In this document: one piece after another, positions 26,567 to 36,267 of the stretch
Numbering within the stretch: position 1 is the first letter of the stretch
Layout: each line of letters begins with the position of its first letter
Program-made: the position numbers and the translations under genes
Notes under the pieces: generated by a model
Seen by the model: the letters and a program-made list of their open reading frames with translations, nothing else
Database searches by the model: none
What the model was told of the DNA's origin: nothing
Source of the DNA: Ignavibacteria bacterium
Lineage (GTDB): Bacteria; Bacteroidota; Ignavibacteria; Ch128b
Assembly: GCA_013177855.1 (NCBI GenBank)
Contig: JABLYA010000002.1
Coordinates: 186,001 to 250,000 of the forward strand
DNA: 64,000 nt
Direction: 5' to 3'

Positions 26567-28888
26567 ATGAAAGCAAAAATTTTTTCCTGCCTTAAAAAAA
26601 CTTTAGTTCTAACAACACTAATAATTTTAATATTGCCTATGCCTCGAAAAATACAAGCACAACAATTTATTGAAACGGCAGAAATTCTTGATGTGGATTC
26701 AATTGCCGTTAAACTCTCAAGGAACGATGTAAAGATTGAACTTTCTGATATTAAGTTATTTGGAATTTCTACAATAAAAAGTATTGAACAGCATCACGAT
26801 ATTCTTTTCATTAATACTTCGGAGATTGATCTATCTGAGATTCATTACATCGAAATCAAAGGATTCGGCCGGAAAAAATTAGAACCAACTGGCATCTTAG
26901 ATAAGTTTTATTCCCATAAAAAACTTGGATGGGAAATCAAAAATGGTAAAACATATTTTAACTTATTTGCACCAAGAGCAAAACTTGTAAAACTTGTTCT
27001 TTTTGATAATTATGATGATTACGACGGCAAAGAATATTTTATGAGCAAAGATAGAGACGGTGTCTGGAGTTTTGAAATCGAAGGTGAGCTCTACGGGAAA
27101 TATTATGCTTATCGAATTGATGGTCCTTCTGATAAAACTGAAATGTTCAATTTTAATGTCCTCGTTGCCGATCCATATTCAACTGCTGTTGCTTCAAAAA
27201 ATTCTTATGAACACGAATCCCGCACTTTAATTTACAAAGATGATTTCGACTGGGAAGGTACTGACTGGGTCAAAATTCCTATGAATGAACTCGTGATTTA
27301 TGAAATGCATGTCAGGGATATGACTGCTCATCCAAGTTCGGGTTCATCTCAACCTGGCACTTATACAGGAATGATCGAGAATAACATCAGAGGTGGATTA
27401 AACTACATTAAATCACTTGGAGTAAATGCAGTTGAACTCTTACCAATTCACGATTTTGCAAATTGGGAAATTCCGTACAAAAGACATTATCGCGGTTATT
27501 ATAATACATGGAATCCTTATGAGCGAAATCACTGGGGATATATGTCAACTTATTTCTTTGCTCCCGAGAGTTATTATGCATCAAACGGAACTTCTAAATT
27601 TGGCGAGTGGAACGGAACTGATGGTCGACAGGTTCGCGAATTAAAAGAAATGATTAAAGCTTTTCACAAAGAAGGTATCGCTGTTATTTTAGATGTTGTT
27701 TATAATCATACCTCTCAATACGATTATAATCCTTTCAAATACATTGATAAAAAATATTATTACCGTCTCGATCCCGACCAGAATTTTCTTTCTTTCAGTG
27801 GTTGTGGAAACGATTTTAAAACTGAAAGACCAATGGTAAGAAGATTAATTTTAGAATCAATAAAATATTGGATGACCGAATACAAAGTGGATGGCTTTCG
27901 CTTTGATCTTGCAAATTTAATTGATGAAGAAACCTGCAGATTAATAATTGAAGAAGCTCGGAAAATCAATCCTGATGTAATTATCATCGCAGAACCCTGG
28001 GGCGGTGGATATAATCCTGCAGGATTTTCAAAAATGGGATGGGCTGCTTGGAATGACCAGGCACGAAACGGCATCAAAGGCGAAAATCCGTTTAATCGTC
28101 AGAGCTTCATTTTTGGCAAGTGGGATTTCGGGGTAAATCAAGATGTAATGAAAAGATTTTTCTCTGGAACTCTTGAAATTTTAGGCGGACTGTTTCAAAC
28201 TCATGAACATTCAATTAATTATCTCGAATCTCATGATAATTATACTCTTGGTGATTTCATTCGACTCGCAATTGGTAAAATTGAAAGGAATGATGTTGTC
28301 AAAGACGAGAAAAAACATACCTCATTAACGCCAATCGAACTCAAAATAAACAAACTTGCAGCCTTAACATTGTTTACTTTACAGGGTCCAGTTATGATTC
28401 ACGAAGGTCAGGAATTTGCTCGCTCAAAAGTAATTGCCAATACCGATGTCGAAGATATTCACATCGGCACTATCGATGAAAATAGTTACAATAAAGATAA
28501 CGAGACAAACTATATCAACTATAATCACGTTGATTGGAATCAAGAACTCTGGAATTACTACAAAGGATTAATAGAACTCAGAAAAAAACTTCCACAGATT
28601 AGAAATTCAAAACTTGAAGATTTGAACTTCTTAGCTGATTCAAAAAATCAATTCTGTGTTGGTTATCACTCTACCAAAAAAGCAGAGAAAGTTGGAGAAT
28701 TAACTGATGAAGTTGTTGTGATCGTAAATGGCAGTCAAACTTCTGCAGGTGAGATAAGATTACCCGAAGGAGAATGGATTGTGCTTGTCGATGGAGCGAA
28801 AGTTTATTCAGATATTGATGCAAAGATTGTGTATCAAGGTAAAGTACTAATTCCACCAATTGAAGGAATAATATTAATCAAACGTTAA
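26567..28888 (+). CDS. Secreted type I pullulanase (GH13 with CBM48-like domain)
   Basis: Pullulanases cleave alpha-1,6 branches of pullulan, starch and glycogen. The 773-aa protein has a signal peptide (about 1-32), a short N-terminal domain, a CBM48-like module (NGKTYFNLFAPRAKLVKLVL), then the GH13 barrel: YEMHVRD, GVNAVELLPIHDF (with pullulanase YNTWNPYERNHWGY), AVILDVVYNHT, DGFRFDLANLID (nucleophile Asp), IIIAEPWGG (acid Glu) and NYLESHDNYTL. It lacks a T9SS tail, so a periplasmic location is likely. AAAGGCGGT lies 7 nt before ATG. Probably its own promoter (TATAAT-like at about 26541). With the GH57 protein it points to alpha-glucan use. Confidence 0.9.
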   Translation: MKAKIFSCLKKTLVLTTLIILILPMPRKIQAQQFIETAEILDVDSIAVKLSRNDVKIELSDIKLFGISTIKSIEQHHDILFINTSEIDLSEIHYIEIKGFGRKKLEPTGILDKFYSHKKLGWEIKNGKTYFNLFAPRAKLVKLVLFDNYDDYDGKEYFMSKDRDGVWSFEIEGELYGKYYAYRIDGPSDKTEMFNFNVLVADPYSTAVASKNSYEHESRTLIYKDDFDWEGTDWVKIPMNELVIYEMHVRDMTAHPSSGSSQPGTYTGMIENNIRGGLNYIKSLGVNAVELLPIHDFANWEIPYKRHYRGYYNTWNPYERNHWGYMSTYFFAPESYYASNGTSKFGEWNGTDGRQVRELKEMIKAFHKEGIAVILDVVYNHTSQYDYNPFKYIDKKYYYRLDPDQNFLSFSGCGNDFKTERPMVRRLILESIKYWMTEYKVDGFRFDLANLIDEETCRLIIEEARKINPDVIIIAEPWGGGYNPAGFSKMGWAAWNDQARNGIKGENPFNRQSFIFGKWDFGVNQDVMKRFFSGTLEILGGLFQTHEHSINYLESHDNYTLGDFIRLAIGKIERNDVVKDEKKHTSLTPIELKINKLAALTLFTLQGPVMIHEGQEFARSKVIANTDVEDIHIGTIDENSYNKDNETNYINYNHVDWNQELWNYYKGLIELRKKLPQIRNSKLEDLNFLADSKNQFCVGYHSTKKAEKVGELTDEVVVIVNGSQTSAGEIRLPEGEWIVLVDGAKVYSDIDAKIVYQGKVLIPPIEGIILIKR

Positions 28889-28994
28889 CCTCAAGAGTTT
28901 TTTAAAAGTTTTTATCAAAAATTTATTAATCCTCTAGAATAAAATTTCTTAATTCTAAATCGCAGATCAAGAATTAAAATAAATTCTATCTTCT

Positions 28995-29876
28995 TCAGTG
29001 TTTACTTAATTCTTTTTGTAAAAACTCAATTGCGTCAATAAAGCGAGGTCCAGGCCTGAAAAATAAATCTTGATCTACATAAATAATTTTTCCCTTCTTA
29101 ATTGCATTTATTTCTTTCCACTCCGGGTATACTTCCAGAATCTTTTCAATTGAAAAATTGATCGATGGCAGGAGAATTACATCAGGATTTTTATTAATGA
29201 CCTCTTCGCGTGAAATCATCGGATAAGCTGAAAATGATTTTTCAGGTGCGATATTTTCAAGATTTACTGAACTCAAGATTTCATCAATAAAAGTATTTTT
29301 ACCTGCTATAATCAAGGGCGAAAAAGAAACTACGAACATTGCCGTCTGTCTTTGAAATCTTTCCGAATTTATTTTGTTCAACCTTTTTTCGATATCCGAA
29401 ATTATTGAGTCTGCTTCTTTCTCTCTGTTTAAGATTTCTCCGATATCTCTAATTGATTTTTTGATACCGCTAAGATTTTTTGGATTAGTTACATAGACAT
29501 TCAGACCAAGATTTTTCAATTTATCGTAAAGTTCTTTTGTATTCCCTTCAACAGTTAGAAAAATTAAATCGGGATTTAAATCAACTATCTTCTCTAAGTT
29601 TAGATGAAACATATCACCGACAACCGGAATTTTATTTGTCTCCTCTGGATAATTACAAAAATTCGTTCTTCCCACAAGCAAATCACCAGCACCTAAGGCA
29701 AAGATGATTTCGGTTAAGTTTGGTGCGGCAGAAATTATTCGCTCAGGATTTTTGGTTAACTCAATTCTATTACCTAAATCATCAAAATAAATTTTGGTTG
29801 GTAAAGATTTTTTTTCTTTAGTACAGGAGATAAGAACAAAAGACAAAGCTATTATTCCAATGATTAAATTTTTCAT
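28995..29876 (-). CDS. Periplasmic-binding lipoprotein, BtuF/FhuD-like
   Basis: Solute-binding component of an ABC importer of the cobalamin/siderophore class. The 293-aa product starts MKNLIIGIIALSFVLISC, a lipoprotein signal. The binding fold shows NPERIISAAPNLTEIIFALG, VVGDMFHLNLEKIVDLNPDLI, and VYPEWKEINAIKKGKIIYVD near the end, as in BtuF-type proteins. ATG at 29876 with GGGAG 7 nt upstream shares 1 nt with the previous stop (TAATG). No permease or ATPase gene lies nearby, so its partner transporter is elsewhere. Ligand is an inference: cobalamin most likely. Confidence 0.85.
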   Translation of the reverse strand: MKNLIIGIIALSFVLISCTKEKKSLPTKIYFDDLGNRIELTKNPERIISAAPNLTEIIFALGAGDLLVGRTNFCNYPEETNKIPVVGDMFHLNLEKIVDLNPDLIFLTVEGNTKELYDKLKNLGLNVYVTNPKNLSGIKKSIRDIGEILNREKEADSIISDIEKRLNKINSERFQRQTAMFVVSFSPLIIAGKNTFIDEILSSVNLENIAPEKSFSAYPMISREEVINKNPDVILLPSINFSIEKILEVYPEWKEINAIKKGKIIYVDQDLFFRPGPRFIDAIEFLQKELSKH

Positions 29877-30583
29877 TATTTCTCCCAAGGAAATTTGCCG
29901 GGGAAAATTTCTCTTCCGTTATAATTAAAAAACTCCTTTAACTCAGGACAACTGATCGAATAACCGTGTTGTCTTTTCCATGGATTTCTTTGATTTTTCT
30001 TTTCAAGTAATTCCCCGTGATTACAGTAAGGATCATTCTCCATAAGTTTTATTGCTTTTTCTTCCCCTTTTTGTGCAAGTTCAATATCTTCAGGATTATT
30101 TGGTCCAATGAAAGTCACCATACTCTCTGGAATTTTTAATGCTTCTCGATGTAAATGAAATCTTCTTTCTTTAAACTTAAATGTAACCATCACTATGTGT
30201 TCTGGATAATAACCGAGATATTCACGGAACCTGCAAATTGGGAATAATAAATTCTCAAATGAATCCCTTGAAAATTCCTCTGTGGTAGTTCGAGACTTCA
30301 ATTCATCACTTAAATATCCGAGATGATTGGCAATCTCCCAGTACATCTGAGACTCAGATCTAAAAAATGCTTCTTTCCTTGATTGCCCTCCTGTAAAAAT
30401 TAAAAATGACTCTTTATCACCTTCAGCAATTTCACATCCAACTCTGATATGTTCAATATAAAGTTTTGGTTCACCTTTTTGAAAAGGAAATAAAAACCAA
30501 TTTGAGTCATCATACACATTTTCAAAACTCTTACCAATATAAACCGAATGACCTGCAACAATTATAAGTTTATTGTATTTCAT
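29876..30583 (-). CDS. DUF218/YdcF-like protein
   Basis: A 235-aa soluble protein with the pattern of the ElyC/SanA/YdcF (DUF218) fold: KLIIVAGHSVYIGKSF at the start, FLIFTGGQSRKEAFFRSESQ, TTTEEFSRDSFENLLFP and HIVMVTFKFKERRFHLHREA. The exact substrate of this family is not known; the eukaryote-like length and motifs suggest a subgroup distinct from the membrane-anchored SanA type, since no membrane segment is present. ATG at 30583. It overlaps the binding lipoprotein by 1 nt and should be co-transcribed with it; a link to corrinoid metabolism is only guilt by association. Confidence 0.7.
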   Translation of the reverse strand: MKYNKLIIVAGHSVYIGKSFENVYDDSNWFLFPFQKGEPKLYIEHIRVGCEIAEGDKESFLIFTGGQSRKEAFFRSESQMYWEIANHLGYLSDELKSRTTTEEFSRDSFENLLFPICRFREYLGYYPEHIVMVTFKFKERRFHLHREALKIPESMVTFIGPNNPEDIELAQKGEEKAIKLMENDPYCNHGELLEKKNQRNPWKRQHGYSISCPELKEFFNYNGREIFPGKFPWEK

Positions 30584-30717
30584 AAAAGATTGTTCTCCAT
30601 TTAATTAAAGAAAAATTGTTTTAATCATTATGCTAATTTAAAAGAATAGTTTTGAAATTAATTAACTTATGAACTTAAAATTTTTGAACTTTGTTAATAT
30701 CTCAAAAAAGGAACATT

Positions 30718-31770
30718 ATGGAGTTAGGAATTTATTCATTCGGTGATAGAACAATAGATTTTACGACCGGCGAATTAATAAGTGAAGCCGAAAGATATAG
30801 AAGACTTCTTGAAGAGATAAAATTGGCAGATGAGGTTGGACTTGATGTCTTTGGAATTGGTGAACATCATCGTCCGGATTATATTATTTCATCTCCAATT
30901 GTTGTTTTATCTGCGGCGGCATCTATCACAAAAAAAATTAGACTTACTAGTGCTGTTAATGTATTAAGTTCAGATGATCCTGTCAGATTATTCCAGCAAT
31001 TTGCTACACTTGATTTAATTTCAAACGGTCGAGCAGAAATAATGGTAGGTCGAGGTTCATTCATCGAATCATTTCCTTTATTCGGTTATGACCTTCAAGA
31101 TTATGAAGAATTGTTTGAAGAGAAATTACAGATGTTGCTTCATATTAGAGAAAATACAATTGTCAACTGGAAAGGTAATTTTACACAAACAATTTTGAAT
31201 CGAGGTGTTTATCCAAGACCACTTCAAAATCCCTTGCCTGTTTGGATCGCAATGGGTGGAACTCCTGAATCAGCAATTCGAGCTGCTAAATACGGCTTGC
31301 CTCTTGCGATTGCAATAATTGGAGGACTTCCGGAACGATTTAAATATTTTGCTGATTTGTATCGAAGTACGGCGGAAAAACTCGGTCACAAAACCAAATT
31401 AAGTATCAACTCTCATGGTTTTATTGCTGAAACCAGCCAGGAAGCTATAAATCTTTCTTTCCCTGCAGTAAAATTCCAAATGGACAGAATTGGTAGAGAA
31501 AGAGGTTGGTCACCAATGACTAAAGAGCAATATGAATTTTCTGCAACTTTACGAGGTGCTAACTTCGTGGGAAGTCCAGATCAAATTATTGAAAAAATTT
31601 TATTTCAATATGAAATTTTTCAGCATGATAGATTTCTAATTCAATTTACTGTTGGGACACTACCACACAACAAAGTTCTTAAATCAATTGAATTATTTGG
31701 CGATAGAGTTGCACCCGTTGTTAGAAAAGAAATTAAAAAATTAAAAAAGATTGAAGACAAAGTAACTTAA
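30718..31770 (+). CDS. LLM-class flavin-dependent oxidoreductase (luciferase-like)
   Basis: A 350-aa bacterial luciferase-like monooxygenase. [70 protein letters not shown] and [20 protein letters not shown] match the Atu2307/SP_0267-type subgroup closely. It should bind FMN or F420; the substrate is unknown. The start is ATG at 30718 with AAAGGA 5 nt upstream; an upstream in-frame extension from 30691 is unlikely. It converges on the thioesterase gene with only 3 bp between stops. Confidence 0.88.
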   Translation: MELGIYSFGDRTIDFTTGELISEAERYRRLLEEIKLADEVGLDVFGIGEHHRPDYIISSPIVVLSAAASITKKIRLTSAVNVLSSDDPVRLFQQFATLDLISNGRAEIMVGRGSFIESFPLFGYDLQDYEELFEEKLQMLLHIRENTIVNWKGNFTQTILNRGVYPRPLQNPLPVWIAMGGTPESAIRAAKYGLPLAIAIIGGLPERFKYFADLYRSTAEKLGHKTKLSINSHGFIAETSQEAINLSFPAVKFQMDRIGRERGWSPMTKEQYEFSATLRGANFVGSPDQIIEKILFQYEIFQHDRFLIQFTVGTLPHNKVLKSIELFGDRVAPVVRKEIKKLKKIEDKVT

Positions 31771-31773
31771 ATA

Positions 31774-32256
31774 TTACAATTTCATTTCATCTCTTATCAT
31801 ATCTTGAGGCATTTGAACAGCTACCACTCTTCCTTTTGCAGTTATAATCCCATTTGCTGAAACAGTAATTTCAGTTATTACTTTTCTACCTTTTACTTCT
31901 ACTATTTTGCCCCTTAGTTCCAACTCGATTCCCAGCGGAGTTGGTTTTAAATAATCTACTTGGAGAGAAGCCGTTACAAATCTGAAAGGTGGGAAAGAGC
32001 CAGGTTGACGATTTTCTGCCTTATATGCAGCAAGCGCAGCTGAACCTGTACCATGACAATCAATTAAAGAAGCAATTAATCCACCATAAACATAACCAGG
32101 AATTGCAATGTGATATGGTTTTGGCGTAAAGCGAGCAATTGTCTCGTCACCATCCCAGTAACTTTTCAGTTGATGTCCGTATTCATTAAGCCTTCCACAA
32201 CCATAACAATAACTCAATTCTTCTGGATAAAAATCCTGAATCCCTTTTATTTCCAT
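31774..32256 (-). CDS. PaaI-type hotdog thioesterase
   Basis: A 160-aa single hotdog-fold protein. CYGCGRLNEYGHQLKSYW near the start and HIAIPGYVYGGLIASLIDCHG (with D as the usual acidic residue on the central helix) then FRFVTASLQVDYLKPTPLG match the PaaI/4HBT family, which hydrolyses acyl-CoA thioesters. The N-terminal CYGCG pair is common in this subgroup. Preceded at 32271 by GAGGG. The acyl substrate cannot be told. Confidence 0.85.
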   Translation of the reverse strand: MEIKGIQDFYPEELSYCYGCGRLNEYGHQLKSYWDGDETIARFTPKPYHIAIPGYVYGGLIASLIDCHGTGSAALAAYKAENRQPGSFPPFRFVTASLQVDYLKPTPLGIELELRGKIVEVKGRKVITEITVSANGIITAKGRVVAVQMPQDMIRDEMKL

Positions 32257-32286
32257 TTTTCCCTCAAGATTATTTTTGGATTTTTC

Positions 32287-33129
32287 TTACAGTCCAAATG
32301 AAAAGAAAATTAGTCCAATAATTATTCCAAATGTAAAATTAAATATTTTGATTTTTACAGTATCTTCGATTGAATAGGAAAGCATTGGCAGCATTCCGTG
32401 TCCATCTTGAACGATCGAACTCGTTAAAAGCACCGAAAAAGGAATCATTCCATCAGCAAACAATTTCACAAAAATGATGTGTGGGCCTGATTCAGGAATT
32501 AACCCAACCAAAGCTGCGATGAATAAAAAAGCAATCTTATAGTTAGAAGTAAAGGAACTTAAATCGATATATTTAAGGGTTAATTCTACAACGAGAAGCG
32601 CAAGGAATGTCCAGATTGCAATTTTCCAAATATGTTTTTTGATTATATGTTCCCAAATATGTTCAAGTAAAAAATGTTTTAATGATTTTTCTTTTTCATG
32701 AATGACTAAATTTTCGCAATTCACACAAACATTGATTTTTAATTTGTTCACAATTTTATCAACAATAATTCCACCAAATATTCCCAAGACAAAAAGTATA
32801 GCAAATATTAAAATAGCCGTTTTAGGAATCATTGCCAACATTATATAAGCTTCATCACCAGAAACTGCTATCATTGACCCTGCCAATGCACCAAAGCTTA
32901 TTAATCCGTGCATATAGAGTGAAACGTTTGTTATTCCACCAAAACATCCTGGTAATGAACCAATGAAAGAAGACAAAACATACTGTCTATACTTGCCTTC
33001 CCCTTCAAGAAATGTTTTTATTTTTCCGTTAGTCCAGGTATTAATTAAATCAACTAAAATCATCATTAATGCGACGATTAATGTGATTTCAATTGTTTCT
33101 TTGAAAACTTTTTCAAACATTTCTAACAT
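32287..33129 (-). CDS. Putative heavy-metal exporter membrane protein (ArsP_2-like)
   Basis: A 280-aa polytopic membrane protein with about eight hydrophobic segments. The pieces SSFIGSLPGCFGGITNVSLYMHG, GSMIAVSGDEAYIMLAMIPK, GLIPESGPHIIFVKLFADG and SSIVQDGHGMLPMLSYS fit the family annotated as ten-TM heavy-metal or manganese exporters (ArsP_2). A cytoplasmic loop carries CVNCENLVIHEKE, a possible metal site. ATG at 33129. An inverted repeat AATTAGA-N9-TCTAATT (33156-33178) lies just upstream and may be its operator. Confidence 0.75.
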   Translation of the reverse strand: MLEMFEKVFKETIEITLIVALMMILVDLINTWTNGKIKTFLEGEGKYRQYVLSSFIGSLPGCFGGITNVSLYMHGLISFGALAGSMIAVSGDEAYIMLAMIPKTAILIFAILFVLGIFGGIIVDKIVNKLKINVCVNCENLVIHEKEKSLKHFLLEHIWEHIIKKHIWKIAIWTFLALLVVELTLKYIDLSSFTSNYKIAFLFIAALVGLIPESGPHIIFVKLFADGMIPFSVLLTSSIVQDGHGMLPMLSYSIEDTVKIKIFNFTFGIIIGLIFFSFGL

Positions 33130-33155
33130 TTTATTGCTCCATTTTCAACTCAATT

Positions 33156-33178
33156 AATTAGATGAAATTACTCTAATT
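33156..33178. promoter_or_regulatory. Inverted repeat upstream of the metal exporter gene
   Basis: AATTAGA (33156-33162), 9-bp spacer, TCTAATT (33172-33178); a further TCTAATT lies at 33202-33208. The position 27-49 bp before the ATG is suitable for a metal-responsive repressor. No match to a named box is claimed. Confidence 0.35.
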
Positions 33179-33324
33179 TGGTTTTTATGAAATCAAACAA
33201 ATCTAATTCTTATTTGATTATTCTTAAATTTTATTTTCTGAAACTTTAATCAAAAGTCAAAAAGAATAAATTTTTAATTAAAGAGTAAACTGAAAATTCT
33301 GTATGCAAAGATATTATTTAAAAC

Positions 33325-33353
33325 AGAAAAGCCGTCGTTAAGACGGCTTTTCT
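33325..33353 (-). terminator. Rho-independent terminator of the OmpA cluster
   Basis: AGAAAAGCCGTC (33325-33336), 5-nt loop, GACGGCTTTTCT (33342-33353), a 12-bp stem with a T-rich 3' arm on the minus strand, 22 bp beyond the stop at 33375. Confidence 0.85.
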
Positions 33354-33374
33354 TTGATTTCAATTACACAAATC

Positions 33375-34760
33375 TTATTTCTCAAGTAATTCAATCACCA
33401 ATACTCTTCTATTCTTCCAGTATTCTTTTCTAACCTTAGTAACTGGTTGAGTCTCACCAAACCACTTGGTCATAAATCTATTCTTATCGATACCTTGGCT
33501 TACCAGATATTTGTAAACGGTATTGGCTCTTCTCTCAGATAGTTTCATATTGTAAGCAGCAGGTCCAATTGGACATGCATGACCTTCGATAGAGAACATT
33601 GCATCTGGATTATCTTTCATGAACTTAACAGCTTCATCAAGTTTTGCTTTTTCTTCTTTTCTAAGGTCATATCTATCGAAACCGAAGTAAACTGTAACTT
33701 TATATGCTTCCTCTTTAACAGGGCATCCATCTTTATCTACTTTAACACCTGCTGGAGTATCTGGACACTTATCTAAGTAATCTGGTACTCCATCTCCATC
33801 ACTATCAACTGGGCAACCGTTCTTGTCGACCTGTACACCCGCTGGTGTATCTGGACATTTATCTAAGTAATCTGGTACTCCATCCCCATCACTATCAACT
33901 GGACAACCATCTTTGTCAACTTTTGCACCAGCTGGAGTATTTGGACATTTATCTAAGTAATCTGGTACTCCATCTCCATCAGTATCAACAGGACATCCAT
34001 CTTTATCAACTTGAACACCTTTAGGTGTATTTGGGCATTTGTCTAAATAATCTGGAACACCATCTTTATCAGAATCAATTGGACAACCAAATTCATCAAC
34101 CTTCACACCTTTAGGAGTATTAGGACATTGATCATACTTATCAAGAACACCATCTCCATCTGAATCTAAATCCTTAGAGAAAGTAAAACCAAATCCAACT
34201 GATACTGTTGCATATCCATCATTAGAATTTCCACTCTTTATTCCTTCAAAGTAATCTTGCCCACCAAAGTTATATGCAGCGGCTAAATTCAAGCTAAAGT
34301 TGTCTGAGAGTAAGTATTTTAAACCGCCTTCACCATATACGGAAATTGCTTTATTATCATCAGCAATTTTTTTGGAATGATAAAATGTATAATTCAAACC
34401 TGCACTTAAATATGGCAACCATTGAGAAGTCCCATATGCATACATTAATCCTAATTTAGCATCATAGACAAAATTTCTTGCTGCTTTCCCAGTCATATCT
34501 TTGAATTTTAAGAAATTGTAACTTCCTAAAAGTCTTAGACCAAATGCATGTTCACTCTTTGTTGAGAAGAAATATTCTAAACCTCCCCTTACAGTTGGGA
34601 AATTTAATTTATTGCCTTTATCAACAACAGAAATATTTAATCCGCCATCAAGTGTGGCTCCGAAATATCCACTTAATGGGCTATAAGTTTTGTCCTGTGC
34701 CTGTGATAAACCAACAAGGACAAAAAACACTAGACTAAATGTTAGTAATTTCTTAAACAT
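33375..34760 (-). CDS. OmpA-family protein with barrel, five TSP3 repeats and OmpA domain
   Basis: A 461-aa outer-membrane/peptidoglycan link protein. It has a signal peptide (about 1-21, ending SQA), an eight-strand-like barrel (about 25-195), five nearly identical 30-residue thrombospondin type-3 repeats (about 197-348; units DSDGDGVPDYLDKCP...GCPV) that should bind calcium, and a C-terminal OmpA domain (about 355-461; FSIEGHACPIG, LSERRANTVYKYL, NRRVLVIE). The OmpA domain binds diaminopimelate of peptidoglycan. Third of three tandem paralogues, 36 bp after the second; GGAGG precedes the ATG. A strong terminator follows. Confidence 0.93.
   Translation of the reverse strand: MFKKLLTFSLVFFVLVGLSQAQDKTYSPLSGYFGATLDGGLNISVVDKGNKLNFPTVRGGLEYFFSTKSEHAFGLRLLGSYNFLKFKDMTGKAARNFVYDAKLGLMYAYGTSQWLPYLSAGLNYTFYHSKKIADDNKAISVYGEGGLKYLLSDNFSLNLAAAYNFGGQDYFEGIKSGNSNDGYATVSVGFGFTFSKDLDSDGDGVLDKYDQCPNTPKGVKVDEFGCPIDSDKDGVPDYLDKCPNTPKGVQVDKDGCPVDTDGDGVPDYLDKCPNTPAGAKVDKDGCPVDSDGDGVPDYLDKCPDTPAGVQVDKNGCPVDSDGDGVPDYLDKCPDTPAGVKVDKDGCPVKEEAYKVTVYFGFDRYDLRKEEKAKLDEAVKFMKDNPDAMFSIEGHACPIGPAAYNMKLSERRANTVYKYLVSQGIDKNRFMTKWFGETQPVTKVRKEYWKNRRVLVIELLEK
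33717..34172. repeat. Tandem 90-bp TSP3-coding repeats
   Basis: Five in-frame units of about 90 bp inside the OmpA gene. Units three to five are nearly identical at DNA level (repeated CATTTATCTAAGTAATCTGG on the plus strand), so unit number may change by recombination. Confidence 0.8.
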
Positions 34761-34796
34761 TTTATTCCTCCAATTTTTGTTTTTAATATAATAAAT

Positions 34797-36263
34797 TTAT
34801 CTAATTTTTGTAATAACTACTCTACGATTTTTCTGTCGACCTTCTTCTGTTTTGTTATCAGCTATTGGATAATTTTCACCCATCCCTTCAGCAATTAAAT
34901 TTTCAGCTTTAATTCCCAAACTAATCAAATACTTTTTTACTGCATCAGCTCTTTCCTGAGATAGTTTTTTGTTAAACTCTGATGAACCTTGACTATCAGT
35001 GTGACCTTCAATTCTCCACTTTGAATCAGGATATTTCTTCATTATTTCTGCTAACTTTTTTATCTCAGTTTTTGCTTTATCCGTCAAAGTAGATTTTCCA
35101 GCTTCAAAGGTTGTCATACCCTGAAGAATAAAAGATGTTTCCTCAATTTCTGGTTTTTGCTCTCGTGGACATCCAGACTCATTAACCTCAACATTTTCAG
35201 GTGTATCCGGACACTTATCAAGATAATCGGGAACTCCATCTCCATCTGAATCAATTGGACAACCTTTATCATTTACTCTTACATCTGCTGGTGTATCTGG
35301 ACATTCATCAAAAGGATCAAGAACACCATCTTTATCTGAATCTAATGGACAACCTTTTTCATCAACTGGAAATCCTGTTGGAGTACCTGGACATCTATCA
35401 AGATAGTCAGGAATACCATCACTATCAGAATCGATCGGACAACCGAATTTATCCACAACAACTCCGTGCGGTGTATCTGGACATTTGTCAAATTTATCTT
35501 CAACACCATCACCATCTGCATCATTTAGAGTTTTTAAGGGACAGCCAAAGTCATCGACTTTGATTCCAAATGGAGTATTTGGGCATAAGTCAAATTTGTC
35601 AATTACCCCATCTTTGTCCGAGTCTTTCACTCCACCAAAATAAATTGAAAATCCTGCTAAGCCTGTGAGATAAACATCTTTTTTCGAATTTACTTTTCCA
35701 TCAATCTCATCGGTATTGGGATAATTAAAATTACCTGCAAAATTGAGAGTAAGACCCTCAGCTAATTTTATTTTAAAACCTGTTTCACCGTAAAATCCAA
35801 TAGTTATATTTCTTTTTGTATTATAAACTTCATTCCTTCTATCATCCAAAACTTTATACCAATAATTAGAATAACCGCCAATACTTATATAAGGGCTTAG
35901 TACATCAAAAGTTAACATATAATTTAAACCAACATAGACATCGAGGAAATATGTCAAAAAGTCAACTGAATTTCTTGTTGGTGATCCAATCAAAATTGGA
36001 TTAGAACTTTTTGCATATAAAGTTCCGTATCCACCGGCTAATTTAACTCCAAAAATTCCCTTCGAATAAGATTCAAAAAAATATTCCATTTCAGCTTTAC
36101 TATAAAACCCCAATTGTGATTTGCTAAAATCACTCAGGACATATGTTACTCCTCCTCCAATTCCGAGCCAGTAAGAATTACTAAATTGATTTATATGAAA
36201 ACTATTCTGTGAGAAAATCGGGGAAGGAAAGGTTAAAAGAATTAGTAAAAAAAATTTTTTCAT
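34797..36263 (-). CDS. OmpA-family protein with barrel, TSP3 repeats and OmpA domain, paralogue
   Basis: A 488-aa paralogue of the neighbouring OmpA protein: signal peptide (about 1-18), barrel domain (about 28-215, with GGVTYVLSDF and YGETGFKIKLAEGLTLNF), five more divergent TSP3 repeats (about 216-375, such as DSDGDGVPDYLDKCPDTPEN) and an OmpA domain (about 380-488; WRIEGHTDSQGSSEFNKKLS, ERADAVKKYL, NRRVVITK). The classical GHTDSxG motif is complete here, unlike the neighbour, which has GHACPIG. It follows the barrel-only paralogue by 4 bp, so the three form one operon. Confidence 0.93.
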   Translation of the reverse strand: MKKFFLLILLTFPSPIFSQNSFHINQFSNSYWLGIGGGVTYVLSDFSKSQLGFYSKAEMEYFFESYSKGIFGVKLAGGYGTLYAKSSNPILIGSPTRNSVDFLTYFLDVYVGLNYMLTFDVLSPYISIGGYSNYWYKVLDDRRNEVYNTKRNITIGFYGETGFKIKLAEGLTLNFAGNFNYPNTDEIDGKVNSKKDVYLTGLAGFSIYFGGVKDSDKDGVIDKFDLCPNTPFGIKVDDFGCPLKTLNDADGDGVEDKFDKCPDTPHGVVVDKFGCPIDSDSDGIPDYLDRCPGTPTGFPVDEKGCPLDSDKDGVLDPFDECPDTPADVRVNDKGCPIDSDGDGVPDYLDKCPDTPENVEVNESGCPREQKPEIEETSFILQGMTTFEAGKSTLTDKAKTEIKKLAEIMKKYPDSKWRIEGHTDSQGSSEFNKKLSQERADAVKKYLISLGIKAENLIAEGMGENYPIADNKTEEGRQKNRRVVITKIR

Positions 36264-36267
36264 ATTC

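Noticed and set aside
35201-35563. 120-codon plus-strand frame opposite the TSP3 repeats
   Set aside because: Its repetitive His/Leu-rich sequence is the reverse reading of the repeated TSP3 codons.
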